Origin: Sciurus carolinensis
Taxonomy: Eukaryota; Chordata; Mammalia; Rodentia; Sciuridae
Reading direction: 5' to 3'
DNA: 64,000 nucleotides
Assembly: GCF_902686445.1 (NCBI RefSeq)
Contig: NC_062214.1
Span: 94,096,738 to 94,160,737, forward strand
Shown here: positions 12,305-23,055 of the stretch, piece by piece
Position numbering within the stretch: position 1 is the stretch's first letter
How the letters are laid out: the number at the start of each line of letters is the position of its first letter
Made by a program: the position numbers and the translations under genes
The notes under the pieces: model-generated
Database searches by the model: none
What the model was told of the DNA's origin: nothing
The model's input: the letters and a program-made list of their open reading frames with translations, nothing else

Positions 12305-12307
12305 CCC
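12267..12307. repeat. Poly-C homopolymer tract
   Basis: About 40 bases almost entirely C, broken by two G residues (near 12272 and 12304). It abuts the 3' tail side of a minus-strand SINE, where a poly-T tail would be expected. The length may be unreliable in an assembly. Confidence 0.85.
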
Positions 12308-12474
12308 AGTACAAGGGATTGAACCCAAGGGCACTTAACTACTGATTCACATCCCTAGTCCTTTTTTTTTTTAGTTTGAGACAGTGTCTTGCTAAGTTGT
12401 TTAGAGCCTCACTAAGTTGCTGCAATTGGTTTTGAACTTGGGATCCTCCTGTCTTACTCTCCTGAGTTGCTGAG
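12308..12474 (-). mobile_element. B1-dID-type SINE
   Basis: Reversed SINE: 'caagggattgaacccaaggg' (ID B-box side), an internal poly-T linker near 12361-12372, then 'gagacagtgtcttgctaag' and the reversed B1 part ending 'ctctcctgagttgctgag'. It is moderately diverged. Target duplications are not evident because of the poly-C tract. Confidence 0.85.
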
Positions 12475-12544
12475 TGCCTTATTTTAAAGAAGAACTTGTC
12501 AGACTTGGCAAATGTCACCCTAGGCTCCCTGAATTCTCCAGCTT

Positions 12545-12660
12545 CTTGAATGTCTGAGACTTAGTTTCATCATCTATAAAGTGGGACATTAAGTCAATTA
12601 AACCACAAGAAGATGTGATCTTGATGAGAGTTGATGAGCATTCGTTGTCTAAACAGTTCT
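12545..12660 (+). mobile_element. MIR-like fragment
   Basis: The block 'gagacttagtttcatcatctataaagtgggac' corresponds to the MIR segment after the conserved core. It is short and diverged, so the call is tentative. Confidence 0.45.
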
Positions 12661-12694
12661 TCCTACACGGAAGAACCACTCAAAGACATCACAA

Positions 12695-13104
12695 TGCTTT
12701 AGTTTGGATCTGAAATGTCTCCCAAAGGGCCATGTGTTGAAGGCTTAGGTCCTGGCCTGTGGTTCTACTGGGAAGTTGGTAGAGTCTTTAAGAGGTGGGG
12801 CCTAGTTGGAGGAAGTGAGGTCACTGGGGGAATGTCTTGAAAGAACTCAGCCCCTTCTCTTTCTCCTTCTTCCTTTCCCTCTCCCTATCCCTCTCTTTTC
12901 CTCCCTCCCTTCTGGTGGCCATGATGTGAAGAGATCTTCTCTAACATGTGCTCCCACCATGATGTACTGTGCTGCCACAGACCCAAAACAAGGGAACCAA
13001 GTGACAATGGACTGTAACCTCTGTGGGCCAAAATAAACCATTCCTCCTTTTATGTTGATTTTTCTCAGGTAATTTGTTAAATTGACATAGAGCTTACTAT
13101 CACA
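12695..13104 (+). mobile_element. MaLR-like solo LTR
   Basis: The element begins TG and ends CA. It shares the opening ('gtttggatctgaaatgtctccc', 'catgtgttgaaggc'), a middle 'gtggggcctagttggagg' block and a terminal 'tctcaggtaatttgtta' block with the LTR at 5877-6232. An AATAAA polyadenylation-like signal lies near 13031. A C/T-rich insertion occupies about 12853-12912. No internal retroviral sequence is attached. Confidence 0.7.
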
Positions 13105-14919
13105 CTTGGTTTAAACAATTGCATTCTTAATGACATCTCCTTTTGTATTATAATTAGAATTAGTGTTAAATATGTAAGAATCCTTTGAAAACTCACACTG
13201 TAGATTTTTGATGATGATGAACACAAAAGTGATTTTTCTAACTGCTAATAGGTTGACTCATTCTAGCTTCATGGACACATGCTTCGTTACTTACAGAAAG
13301 AATTGTAAGAGAGGAAGCTGTGATGAAGTATTCACTCTGTCTTACTTTCCTGCAAACCATCCCTTTGCTGGTTGACAGCTGCTAGGAGTGTTATAAGGAC
13401 AAACCTCTGAAAAATGTTGATCTTTATATCACCTGTGATTCTGTATATGGATAACAAGAGCATGCTGTTGATGATGATAACTTCCATTTTTGAGCCACCT
13501 TCTATGAATGAGGTCCTGGGATCAAAAGAATGAACAAGACAGTCACAAATTAGAGATAGTCAACATAAAACTCTAATCTCAGTGCCTGGAACATAGTAGT
13601 GTCCAATAAATATTTGAAAGAACAAATAATTCCCAGAGAGTGTAAACGACCTTCAAGATCTTTGGGTTCTTGAAAAACAAAAAAATGATACCTTTGTATG
13701 GACTCTGCAATCCACTTGCTTCATCTCAAATCCAGCTCCCTGGTGAGTGACATGGCTTTGCGAGTCTATTGCACTGGGGCCCTGTCCAGTCCTAGAAGAG
13801 CCTTTGGCTTCATTCTCCATCAATCTCTTCCTACTTCATGCTTATCTTACTACTTCATACTTCTCCTTCGTGTGCCACACAGTTCCACGGAGCATGTCTC
13901 CACATCAAAGCGAGAAAAATGTGCTAGGAGAAAAGAGCCAGCTAAGGCAGCAGGCTCTCAGTTCCACTGGCTAGTGTTTCTAGGAGCAAGTGCCTGCAGG
14001 TTTCAAGAAGGCGGTGCTTCTCTCCTTCAGTTTCCTTTTGTCCCCCATTGCTGACTTTTAACAAATGGATCTTAATTGTTAAACAGATTAGCTGTCTTTA
14101 AGTCGCTTTGAAGATCGGGATGTCAGCTGACAACCCAGTCTCAGAGTGGGCCCTTGGTTGTGTGCCTGTGTGGTTTGTGAAGTATGGCATATTTGGTAAG
14201 CATTCTTGATTAAGTTAATTCATGCTCACACAGTTCTCTGTGGCTTTCACTTGAAAGTTGGGAATGAGTTCGGTGGCCAATAAGTTAAGTACATTAACTC
14301 TTTCTGCCTCTTAGGATCCATGTGTTAAATTACCTATCTCACTCAACCTGATGGCCTCTGGGATAATGCCCCTGTTGAAAGTGAGCAACTTTATTCCTGA
14401 GCCTTCCACATTAGAAGGATCATCCCCAATTTTTTTTGAATTACTTAAGGATGTGAAAAATATCTTTATTTTCTGTTTGATGACACTTCTAGGTAATGTG
14501 AGGAATTATAGAATAATACCTTAGCTTGGAAAGGATTTTACTCCAAAATAAAATCAAGTCAGATTCTCAGCTATTGCCTGTTAAGTGCCAGTTTGACATT
14601 CGAAATAGTCTGAACTTAGTGATTTAGAGAACCCCACAACCAGCAGCTGTAACTTTCATCCACTCCAAACCCATTTGGCCATCACTGATGAAGATGTGCA
14701 TTCTGTTTGGGAGGATTGAGTCTGAGCCATTGGGGATGAAAAGATAAGTCCTAATGACGGAGCATCTGCTATACAACTTCAAGGCTCAGATCTGTGTTCA
14801 TTGGAAGACAAACACTCTTACCTCTCTGCCTCTTTTTCTTAGAAAATTTAGGATGGAAGTAAAAATAAACTAATGTTGAGAAATGGTAGAAATAAGATTT
14901 ATAAAGGTTCTTTTGGTCT
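13105..14919. other. Unique non-coding sequence
   Basis: No exon is recognised. A short 'agtgcctggaacatagtag...caataaatatttgaaag' block at about 13578-13622 resembles the 3' end of L2/MIR. A 118-residue frame at 13698-14054 has no family signature and is probably chance. Confidence 0.45.
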
Positions 14920-15065
14920 TGGGAGGCAGCACTGTGTGTTGACCAACCATCGATTCTGGGGTTGAGCATGGGCTGTACGCATCATGGCAGTGTGACCTTG
15001 GGCAAGTCACTCACTTTCTTGGCCTCAGTCTCTTCAATTATAAAATGAAGCTGGAAACAGTGCCA
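14920..15065 (+). mobile_element. MIR
   Basis: The conserved MIR core is clear: 'gtgtgaccttgggcaagtcac' analogue at about 14989-15010, followed by 'ctcagtctcttcaattataaaatg'. MIR is an ancient tRNA-derived SINE mobilised by L2 and long inactive. Confidence 0.85.
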
Positions 15066-16018
15066 TTTTCAGAAGGCAAGTGTGATGATTAGGTGGATTG
15101 TCCCATATGCTGGGTTTAGCAAGTAGAAAGGAACTCTTTGGAAAAGCTTCAAGGTGGATGGTAAATTATTCACTGTGCAAGTTGTAGAACTTGAGCTTTG
15201 GGGCTCTTCACTTGATTATACCTCTTTTTAATAAACATTCCCTTGCATACCTTACTTTGTGTCATTATTGTTGTATTTTCTCAAATGGGACTTCCCACAT
15301 TGTTAGGTTCCACAAAGCCTGGATTCTCCCTTGTCAGGTCCTCTTTGAAAGATTGTTCCATGATTCCTCCTATTTTGGTGCAGACTTCAGAATTCATCAA
15401 ACAATGCTTCTAATAACTGCTAAAAGTAAGACACTATTTTTAAAGCTTCCGTATGATATATGTTGTGATAGAGCTCTCCTAGGCAGGAATTATCTAGAGG
15501 GAAGAATTAATTTGTCTCCACACATATATTAAACAGTGGATTTATTTCTGCCGAGGAAAGCAAGAATGTAGAAGCTCCCTTGATGAGCTGTAATAATTTG
15601 TAGACTGATCCACTGATGAATATCACCTAGTGTTAGAACAATAAACCCACTGAGATAAGATACATAGTCCTCGTTAAATGCTTCTGTTCTGAATGCAGTT
15701 ATATGAGCAGTTTATTGTGTTTGGTTAAGTTGTTGAGCTTTTTTTTATTTTTTCAGTCTTAGGGGTCTACCTATCTGCCTCTAGGAAAATTAAATATCTT
15801 TAAGAAACAGAGACCTGGCCCAATCTAACTGGGACCAGAAGGGGAAAGGCTTTTGGATAGAGGTGTCTGGAGGTTGTGGGTAGAACTAGCAGAGACATGG
15901 CATGCAATGACTTTCTTCCCAGAGTATGGAGAATTTTTAGAAGAAAGTGTTTAGTTAATGAGGCATTAACTGAAAGAAACTTGTTAGTACAGTTCATAGC
16001 AAAGAAGGACTTCTTATT
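15066..16018. other. Unique non-coding sequence
   Basis: No recognisable gene or repeat. A 113-residue frame at 15191-15532 has no family signature. The stretch ends at the L1 target site. Confidence 0.45.
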
Positions 16019-16032
16019 AAAGAAACACATGC

Positions 16033-17886
16033 TCCCCCTAAAAACTGGAACAAGGCAGGGATGCCCTCTTTCACCACTTCTATTCAATATCGTCCTTGAA
16101 ACTCTAGCCAGAGCAATTAGACAGACCAAAGAAATTAAAGGGATACAAATAGGAAAGGAAGAACTCAAACTATCCCTATTTGCTGATGATATGATTATAT
16201 ACTTAGAGTAACCAGGAAATTCCACCAGAAAACTTTTAGAACTCATAAGTGAATTCAGTAAAATAGTGGGATATAAGATCAATGCACATAAATCTAATGC
16301 ATTTTTATACATAAGTGATGAATCTTTGGAAAGAATAATTAGGAAAACTACCCCATTCACAATAGCCTCGAAAAAAATAAAATACTTGGGAATCAATCTC
16401 ACAAAAGAGGTGAAAGACCTCTACAATGAGAACTACAGAACACTAAAGAAAGAAATTAAAGAACACCTTAGAAGATGGAAAGATATCCCATGTTCTTGGA
16501 TAGGAAGAATTAATATTGTTAAAATGGCCATACTACCTAAAGTGCTATACAGATTCAATGAATTCCAATTAAAATCCCAATGACGTACCTTACAGAAATA
16601 GAGCAAGAAATTATGAAATTCATCTGGAAGAATAAGAAACCCAGAATAGCTAAAGCAATCCTTAGCAGAAAGAGCGAAGCAGGGAGTATCGCAACTACAA
16701 AGCAACTCTACTACAAAGCAATAGTAACAAAAACGGCATGGTATTGGTACCAAAATAGAAAGGTAGATCAATGGTACAGAATAGAGGACACGGACACAAA
16801 CCCAAATAAATACAATTTTCTCATACTAGACAAAGGGTCCAAAAATATGCAATGGAGAAAAGATAGCCTCTTCAACAAATGGTGCTGGGAAAATTGGAAA
16901 TCCATATGCAACAGAATGAAACTAAATCCATATCTCTCACCGGGCACGAAACCCAACTCAAAATTAAGGACCTCGGAATCAGACCAGAGACCCTGCATCT
17001 TATAGAAGAAAAAGTAGGTCCAGATCTTCAACATGTCGACTTAGGACCAGACTTCCTCAACAGGACTCCCATAGCACAAGAAATAAAAGCAAGAATCAAT
17101 AACTGGGATAGATTCAAACTAAAAAGCTTTCTCTCAGCAAAGGAAACTATCAGCAATGTGAAGAAAGAGCCTACAGAATGGGAGAAAATCTTTGCCATAC
17201 TTCAGATAGAGCACTAATCTCCAGAATCTACAAAGAACTCAAAAAACTCTACACCAAGAATGCAAATAACCCAATCGACAAATGGGCTAAGGAAATGAAC
17301 AGACACTTCACAGAAGAAGATCTACAAGCAATCAACAAACATATGGAAAAATGTTCAACATCTCTAGTAATAAGAGAAATGCAAATCAAAACCACCCTAA
17401 GATTCCATCTCTCCCCAATTAGAATGGCGATTATCAAGAATACAAGCAACAACAGGTGTTGGCGAGGATGTGGGGAGAAAGGTACACTCATACATTGCTG
17501 GTGGGGTTGCAAATTAGTGCAGCCACTCTGGAAAGCAGTGTGGAGATTCCTTAGAAAACTTGGAATGGAACCACCATTTGACCCAGCTATCCCACTCCTT
17601 GGCCTATACCCAAAGGGCTTAAAATCAGCATACTAGAGAGATACAGCCATATCAATGTTCATTGCTGCTCAATTCACCATAGCCAGATTGTGGAACCAAC
17701 CTAGATGTCCTTCAATTGATGAATGGATAAAGAAAATGTGGTATATATATACAATGGAATATTACTCAGCCATAAAGAATGATAAAAATATGGCATTTGC
17801 AGGCAAATGAATGAAATTGGAGAATATCATGCTAAGAGAGATAAGCCAATCTCAAAAAACCAAAGGGCGAATGATCTCGCTAATAA
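16033..17886 (+). pseudogene. L1 ORF2 remnant (reverse transcriptase and C-terminal part)
   Basis: In order the frame carries the RT palm block [19 protein letters not shown], the catalytic FADD motif (about 16180-16192, [10 protein letters not shown]), a thumb/connection region ([59 protein letters not shown]), the C-terminal part with the cysteine-rich [20 protein letters not shown], and the conserved [15 protein letters not shown] stretch. The endonuclease and N-terminal RT are absent through 5' truncation. An in-frame TAA right after YLE (near 16209), frameshifts near 16580, 16950 and 17200 and a TAG near 17634 break the frame. It cannot encode an active enzyme. Confidence 0.93.
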
Positions 17887-17904
17887 GTGGATGATGACAC
17901 ACAA

Positions 17905-18035
17905 TGGGGGGTGGGAGGGATTAGAGTTAGGATTAGAGTTAGGGTTAGGGAGGGGGGCAAGAATGGAGGAAAGAAGGACTGTATAGAGGGAAAAGAGGGG
18001 TGGGAGGAGTGGGGGGAAGGGAAAAATAACAGAAT
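17905..18035 (+). repeat. L1 3' UTR purine-rich tract with telomere-like motifs
   Basis: A G/A-rich segment of the L1 3' UTR. At about 17920-17950 it contains ggattagagttagg repeats ending in gttagggttaggg, i.e. degenerate vertebrate telomere units, followed by G-runs (gggagggggg, gaggggtgggagg). A similar block in reverse orientation lies in the L1 at 38.7 kb. It belongs to the L1 and is not an independent telomere relic. Confidence 0.8.
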
Positions 18036-18158
18036 GAATCAAACAACTTTACCCTATGTAAATTTATGATTACACAAATGATATGCCTTTACTCCATGTT
18101 CAAACAGAGAAACAACATGTATCCCATTTGTTTACAATAAAAAAAAAGAGACACATGC

Positions 18159-19319
18159 ACTTTCATACATTGATTCAAGAAACTTTGAATGATTGAAGGC
18201 CGAGGGGGATGCGTAATGAAAGAATACAAAATTTGAAGTATGGATGAGAAAAAAATAACCTAATGCTTCCTCTCAGATGAAGGCATCCAAAGCTGAGGCT
18301 GATGTTTGAGATAGAAAATAAAGATTTTAGTCTGTTCAGAGATGAATTTTGCTAAGCTAAATAGTGGTTAGAAGTGTAGTTTTGCTTTTGAATACCTTCA
18401 GAAAGGGACAGGAAGAGCCCAATGAGATCAAATCAGGAGAGGGAACCACAGGGGCAACCTGTTTGCTTGGGTGGCTGAAGTGACTGAGGGCCGCTTGCCT
18501 TGGAAGGAACCCAAGGCAGGACTCGACTAGGACAGGGAATCCATGCTAGCCCTGTCATGGCTGACAAGACAGGAGCTTGTGCAGAGAAAGGCATCTTCAA
18601 GGTAATGGGTTACATTAACCAAGAATTCAGTTAAATGTCCAAATGCTTTGTGACTTCTTGAGGGATTTGTATTTATTTCACTTATTAGTTACTGGATGCC
18701 AATAAACCAATAACACTATATAGATATTTTTTATTGGCAATGGTAAATGCTATAAGGCTTATTTTTTTTAAATTAGCACATATGGTTCACACGTACCCTA
18801 AATTGACAAGGTTTTCTGCTTAGACTTCTTTGGTGAGAGTGAAATCCAGGAGAAGATGAGAGAAAATTCCTGACTGGGAGGAAAAACCTGGTTATTTTAC
18901 TGTCAGGACAGGTGAGGCTGCACGGATGTAGTAGACATGTATCTGGCTCTTTGCTGGCCATGGCATAAAAACCACACAAGGTTTAGCCCTATTTCTAATT
19001 CCATATTGTTTACTGAGATTTTCCAGCTGTGGGTTGGAGCAGCCTTTAAAATCCCTAAGAAGTGCATGGTGAGCATCTATTCTAAATGCTGCTTTCAATG
19101 CTTGGAATGGGCAATGAGGGGAGTATTACATCATGAAAACTGGAGTCCCTATGAATCAGGACTGTCCCCATCCCCAGAAAGCTGGAGTTTGTCAGCATAT
19201 ACCTATCTCACGAGCAGGGCCCTGTGCAAGGTGCTGCAGGGAAATTGAAATGTGAGACACACACTGGTCCTTAAGGCTCTTAGAGTTGGTAGAGAAATTA
19301 ATGGCGATGATGAAGAGTC
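18159..19319. other. Unique non-coding sequence
   Basis: No recognised exon, RNA gene or repeat. A 103-residue frame at 18937-19248 lacks any family signature. Confidence 0.45.
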
Positions 19320-19510
19320 TGAGGATGATAAGCATGTATCAGTCACTTACCATACACTGTTGGGCTTTCAGATATTAGTTCAAATAATCCTCACAAAAAT
19401 CCTCCTAGGTTTGAAAATGTATTCATGAAGATGTCTTCTCATTTTTTACATGAGAAAACTGAGTCTGAGGAAGGTTATGGAACTTGCCCATCATTCATCT
19501 GGAGAATGGA
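19320..19510 (-). mobile_element. MIR (reverse orientation)
   Basis: The sequence matches the reverse complement of MIR: 'aataatcctcacaaaaatcctcctagg', 'cattttttacatgagaaaactgagtc', 'ggaaggttatggaacttgccc'. It is diverged but the block order is clear. Confidence 0.8.
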
Positions 19511-20560
19511 CCAGTTCAGAGGTCATGCCCAGGCATTAAGTACACCAAGGACATTGAGATAGAACAAAGTATTTTAAAACAAAAAGAAAGAGCTATTTCA
19601 GGGAAGTCAAGGTAAAAGAAACTCCAACTGTGGTACTCGGGAAAATCTTTCTAGGCTGGGCAGAACTTTGGGTGGGCTTGGATTTCGGCCAGAATGGCCA
19701 TGACTGGAAAGGCTGTGTTGGAAAACAGGCACGAGGTGGGAGTGTTCAGGTTAACCAGTGCGGCTGTCTGACCCGGGTCAGGGCTTACGAGCTGAAAAGG
19801 GGAAACAAAGCTACAAAGGTAAGCTGGCCACGTCATGGGGAGGTGCGAAACATTTATTTGGTGTCTTGGCAATGGGTCAGTGAAGCTGAGTTAAACCAGT
19901 CCAAACTGTATCCCTGATGATAGAAAATTCAGATTTATTATAATCCAGTATCAATGAGATAACAGCATTCAATTTTATGAAATCCAGTTGACCTTTTTTT
20001 ACCTCTCAAGTACTTGAAAGACATTCCTTCAAACTACAGATAGATTATCTTACTGTCCTTATGATATATTCTAAGAACTTTATTACACCTCAGTGTCAAT
20101 GAGTCTCCTGCTGTGCAACTGGATTTATGAATTCTTTCAGGTACAAGGAATTCTGTGGAGCCAAGGTACCCTAATCATTGGCAATCTGCAGCCAGACATT
20201 GTCTGATGCAGCCTGGTAGCCTCCATTGGCTAAGTAGCTGCTATCACTGCAAATTGCTGCAAATTGTTAGGCTTCAAATTCACTGGAGGCAGGCTGGGGA
20301 TGTAGCTCAGCACTGGTCAATCCTCAGAAGACCCTGTTCTCCCCACAAATTCCCTGGAGGCAAGAAACATGTTTGTCTTTAAAAAATTTTTTTTAAATTA
20401 TCATTCTACTCCCTGGAGGTTTCTGATGAATAGTGGATGTTCCAAAAAGTATTTGATTACAAGAAGATTCAAGTTATTTCATGTTTCATGCATTGGTTTC
20501 TTTAAAATGTCAGTGTCCACAGTATTGGTTTTACATAGTTCAATATTTGCTTAAGAATTT
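19511..20560. other. Mostly unique sequence with an ID-like scrap
   Basis: No exon recognised. At about 20289-20325 'ggctggggatgtagctcagca' matches the A-box side of an ID element but the rest is not recognisable, so it is a partial or decayed copy. A 95-residue frame at 19630-19917 has no family signature. Confidence 0.45.
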
Positions 20561-20766
20561 GAAAATTAGCTGGTTGTGGTGGCACATGTCTGTGATCCCA
20601 GTGATGTGGGAGGCTGAGGCAGGAGGACTTCAAGTTTGAGGCCAACTGCAGCAACTTAGGGAGGTCCTAAGCAACTTAGTGAAACCCTGTCTTAAAATAA
20701 AAAGTAAAAAGGCATGGATATGTGACTCACCAGGGTTCAATCCCCGGTACCAAAAACAAAAACAAA
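20561..20766 (+). mobile_element. B1-dID-type SINE
   Basis: Forward B1/7SL part ('gtggtggcacatgtctgtg', 'gtgggaggctgaggcagg') followed by an A-rich linker and a shortened ID part ending 'gggttcaatccccggtacc' and an A-rich tail. It is flanked by the 8-bp repeat aagaattt at 20553-20560 and 20767-20774. Confidence 0.88.
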
Positions 20767-20774
20767 AAGAATTT

Positions 20775-21862
20775 AAAGAAAAAGTAAGATTTCTCATTTG
20801 TTTGTATTTGTGGGGTTTCTCCCTAGAGATAGAAGGCAGGGTGAACTGAAGTGGGTAATCAGTTTGTTCTCTAGCTATGCCACATAGACTCAAATTGAAA
20901 AGTCTTGAAAACCGTTTTGTTCACACATGAATGCCTCTTGACCCCTCTGCCTGATCAGTTTTGAGAAATGAGTCCAGATGAGCCTGCTTGCCTGCTTCCG
21001 CCTTCCTTGGCACTGGCTTTCCTGATGCCCAGGTATTCCCTTGGTTCTGTCCATGCGCTGATTGATGCTGGTATCCCTGCTGGCCCCTTTCTTAGATTTG
21101 ACTTTGGCACCCCCTTGAGGTCACATTGTCCCCAACTCTCAGATCTTGGGTAAGAAATACTGATCCACCTTCTAAGGTGGTTGAACTAATTTGTCTAAAG
21201 TCAAATAAACGTCTGGATCAAAGAACACAAGGCTTTTCTGTGACTAAATTTTCCAACATCCTTGTTTTCTACTATTCTGATCATGAACAATAGACTAACA
21301 TGCAGTGGGCACTCTCCTACTTTCTATAAATCTCTCTTGATTAAAAGGACATGGTATTTGGACTTCTTCAGTCACTCTGATTACTCTGGGTGACCTAAAT
21401 CTCCATTTGGCAGCAAGCATGAGTTGCCCAATTTACAATTGCTTGTAATCCACACCAAATCATGAAAACTGCTGGAGAAGTTGCCTTACCCTTTCCTCAT
21501 CCTGAATTCCTTGCCAATTGCCACAGAGAACTTTGGTGCACATTCTCTTGATACCTGGGTTGCTTCATGCTAAGAGAGTGGGCAGTACATTTCTGTGGTA
21601 TTCAAGGACTTGGCACCATCCTAAAACCATCACCCCCAATCTTGTCTGCTATTTCTTACAACTTTTCCCAAATTTTGGGAGGAGACTTCTAATATCTGCT
21701 CTTCTTTCTCAATATGTTTTATAAGAATATTTCTGCAGTCATCAAACATTTCAACTTGAACAGACTCTTTGTAGGACTTCTGCCCCTTCAGTGTTTTCTT
21801 CCTCAGGAAAGATATTAACTAGGAAGGGATAAAGGGCACATCGTGCTTTAGGTGGGAGAATT

Positions 21863-21865
<3 letters not shown>
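20775..21865. other. Unique non-coding sequence
   Basis: No gene or repeat recognised. Confidence 0.45.

Positions 21866-21907
<42 letters not shown>
21866..21907. repeat. (TG)n microsatellite
   Basis: About 20 copies of the TG dinucleotide without interruption. It could form Z-DNA and is probably length-polymorphic. Confidence 0.97.
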
Positions 21908-21909
<2 letters not shown>

Positions 21910-21939
21910 TTCGGGAGACATTCTAGTCAAATAATGTCA

Positions 21940-22368
21940 TGGTTTGGATGTGAAGTGTCCCCAAAGGCTCACGTGCAAGACAATGCAAGAAAGTTCAGAG
22001 AGGCAATGGGTTACAAGTGCCTTAATCCAGTCAGTGAATTAATCACTGATGGGTTTAACTGAGTGGTAACTGAACGCGGTGGGGTGTGGCTGGAGGAGGT
22101 GGGTCCCTGGGGGCGTGGCTTTGGGCTATATATATTTTGTATCTGGACAGTGGAGTTTCTCTCTCCGCTTTCTCAGCACCATGTGAGCTGCTTCCCTCTG
22201 CTACACTCTTCTGCCATGATGTCCTACCTGCTCCGAGGAATGGAGCCAGTCTTCTATAGACTAAGATAAGACCTCTGAAACCATGAGCCCTCAAATAAAC
22301 TCTTCTTCCCCTAAAATTGTTCTGATCAGATCTTTTAGTCACAGCAGCAAAAAAAGCTGACTAAAACA
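21940..22368 (+). mobile_element. MaLR-like solo LTR with visible promoter and poly-A signal
   Basis: The element starts TG ('tggtttggatgtgaagtgtcc') and ends CA ('gctgactaaaaca'). Landmarks in order are 'gaattaatcactgatgggtttaactgag', a TATA-like tatatata at 22127-22134, a 'caccatgtgagctgcttcc' block, an AATAAA at 22294-22299 and a terminal 'gatcttttagtcacagcagc'. It belongs to a different subfamily from the LTRs at 5.9 and 12.7 kb and looks better preserved. No internal retroviral genes are adjacent. Confidence 0.75.
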
Positions 22369-22940
22369 AATAACAATGGAAAAATAACAATCTTTGATAT
22401 GGTTTTATTTCCTGTGATACTGTTTATAACTTTAGTTAAATTCGAAGGGAAGGATGGAGTGCTCAATTTGAGTTTATAAGGGCATGAAGGAGGGTTGTTG
22501 AGGAAATCAGTTAGGTGTATCCATTTGTATTGGAAAACAGTGTTTTATCCTAAATACGTGTTTACTATGTCAAAATTCCCCTCCTTTAATTTGCCCCCAT
22601 GTTTCCCAGTTCTAGTCTAGCATTTTGTGAACAAATTCATGTTTATACGATCTCCGCTCTTTATGATTTAAAGCCTTTGGTCCCCCTTTCACGCTCCTTC
22701 TCAGACTCAAGGTTCCAGGATTTTCAGGTTTCTAGGCATCCCATCCTTTCCCTCACTCCGATCACCCTTCTCAGGAACTTCTAGTTCTCCACCTTTCTTG
22801 AAGGACTTCTTGTTGGGATTTGCAGGTGACATCAAAGTTCCCTGCTGGTCTTGAGGTTGTCATTTGAGGTATAAGTACAAGACTCCAATCTAAGCACCTT
22901 TAATGAGTACCTCAAGGGGGAAGGACAGGAACTATAAATG
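22369..22940. other. Unique non-coding sequence
   Basis: No gene or repeat recognised. Confidence 0.45.
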
Positions 22941-22954
22941 ATCATCACATCTTT

Positions 22955-23041
22955 TTCTTTTTTTGCGGTACTGGGGATTGAACTCGGGGCCTTGTGCTTG
23001 CGAGGCAAGAGCTCTACCAACTGAGCTATATCCCCAACCCC
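22955..23041 (-). mobile_element. ID SINE (tRNA-Ala-like), well preserved
   Basis: On the minus strand it reads as a tRNA-like unit with an A box (tagctcagttgg), a B box (gttcaatcc) and an A-rich tail (the T/C-rich run at 22955-22964). A perfect 14-bp target duplication, atcatcacatcttt, flanks it at 22941-22954 and 23042-23055. Both internal promoter boxes look intact, and the tail and TSD show it is a retroposed ID element and not a tRNA gene. Confidence 0.92.
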
Positions 23042-23055
23042 ATCATCACATCTTT

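Larger units (their letters stand above)
16033..18147 (+). mobile_element. 5'-truncated young L1
   Basis: The insertion starts inside ORF2 just before the reverse transcriptase '[15 protein letters not shown]' block and runs through the ORF2 C-terminus and a G/A-rich 3' UTR to 'caataaaaaaaaa'. It is flanked by a 14-bp target duplication, aaaga(a/g)acacatgc, at 16019-16032 and 18145-18158, with one mismatch. The 5' truncation and poly-A tail are typical of target-primed reverse transcription. Divergence from the inner L1 at 38.5-41.4 kb is low, so this is a fairly recent insertion. Confidence 0.95.

Noticed and set aside
13698..14054. 118-residue frame as a small gene
   Set aside because: No domain, promoter or conservation evidence. 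Overlapping frames of similar length in the other frame suggest a locally stop-poor region.
15191..15532. 113-residue frame as a gene
   Set aside because: No recognised family, no splice or promoter context. Length is within what chance gives in 64 kb.
17920..17955. Interstitial telomere marking an old chromosome fusion
   Set aside because: The telomere-like units lie within an L1 3' UTR and recur in another L1 copy, so they travelled with the L1.
21866..22062. Protein frame starting in the (TG)n run
   Set aside because: The Cys-Val repeat is a translation of the microsatellite, and the rest lies in an LTR.
22955..23041. tRNA-Ala gene on the minus strand
   Set aside because: It has an A-rich tail and a perfect target duplication, and lacks the full acceptor-stem pairing expected of a functional tRNA, so it is an ID SINE.
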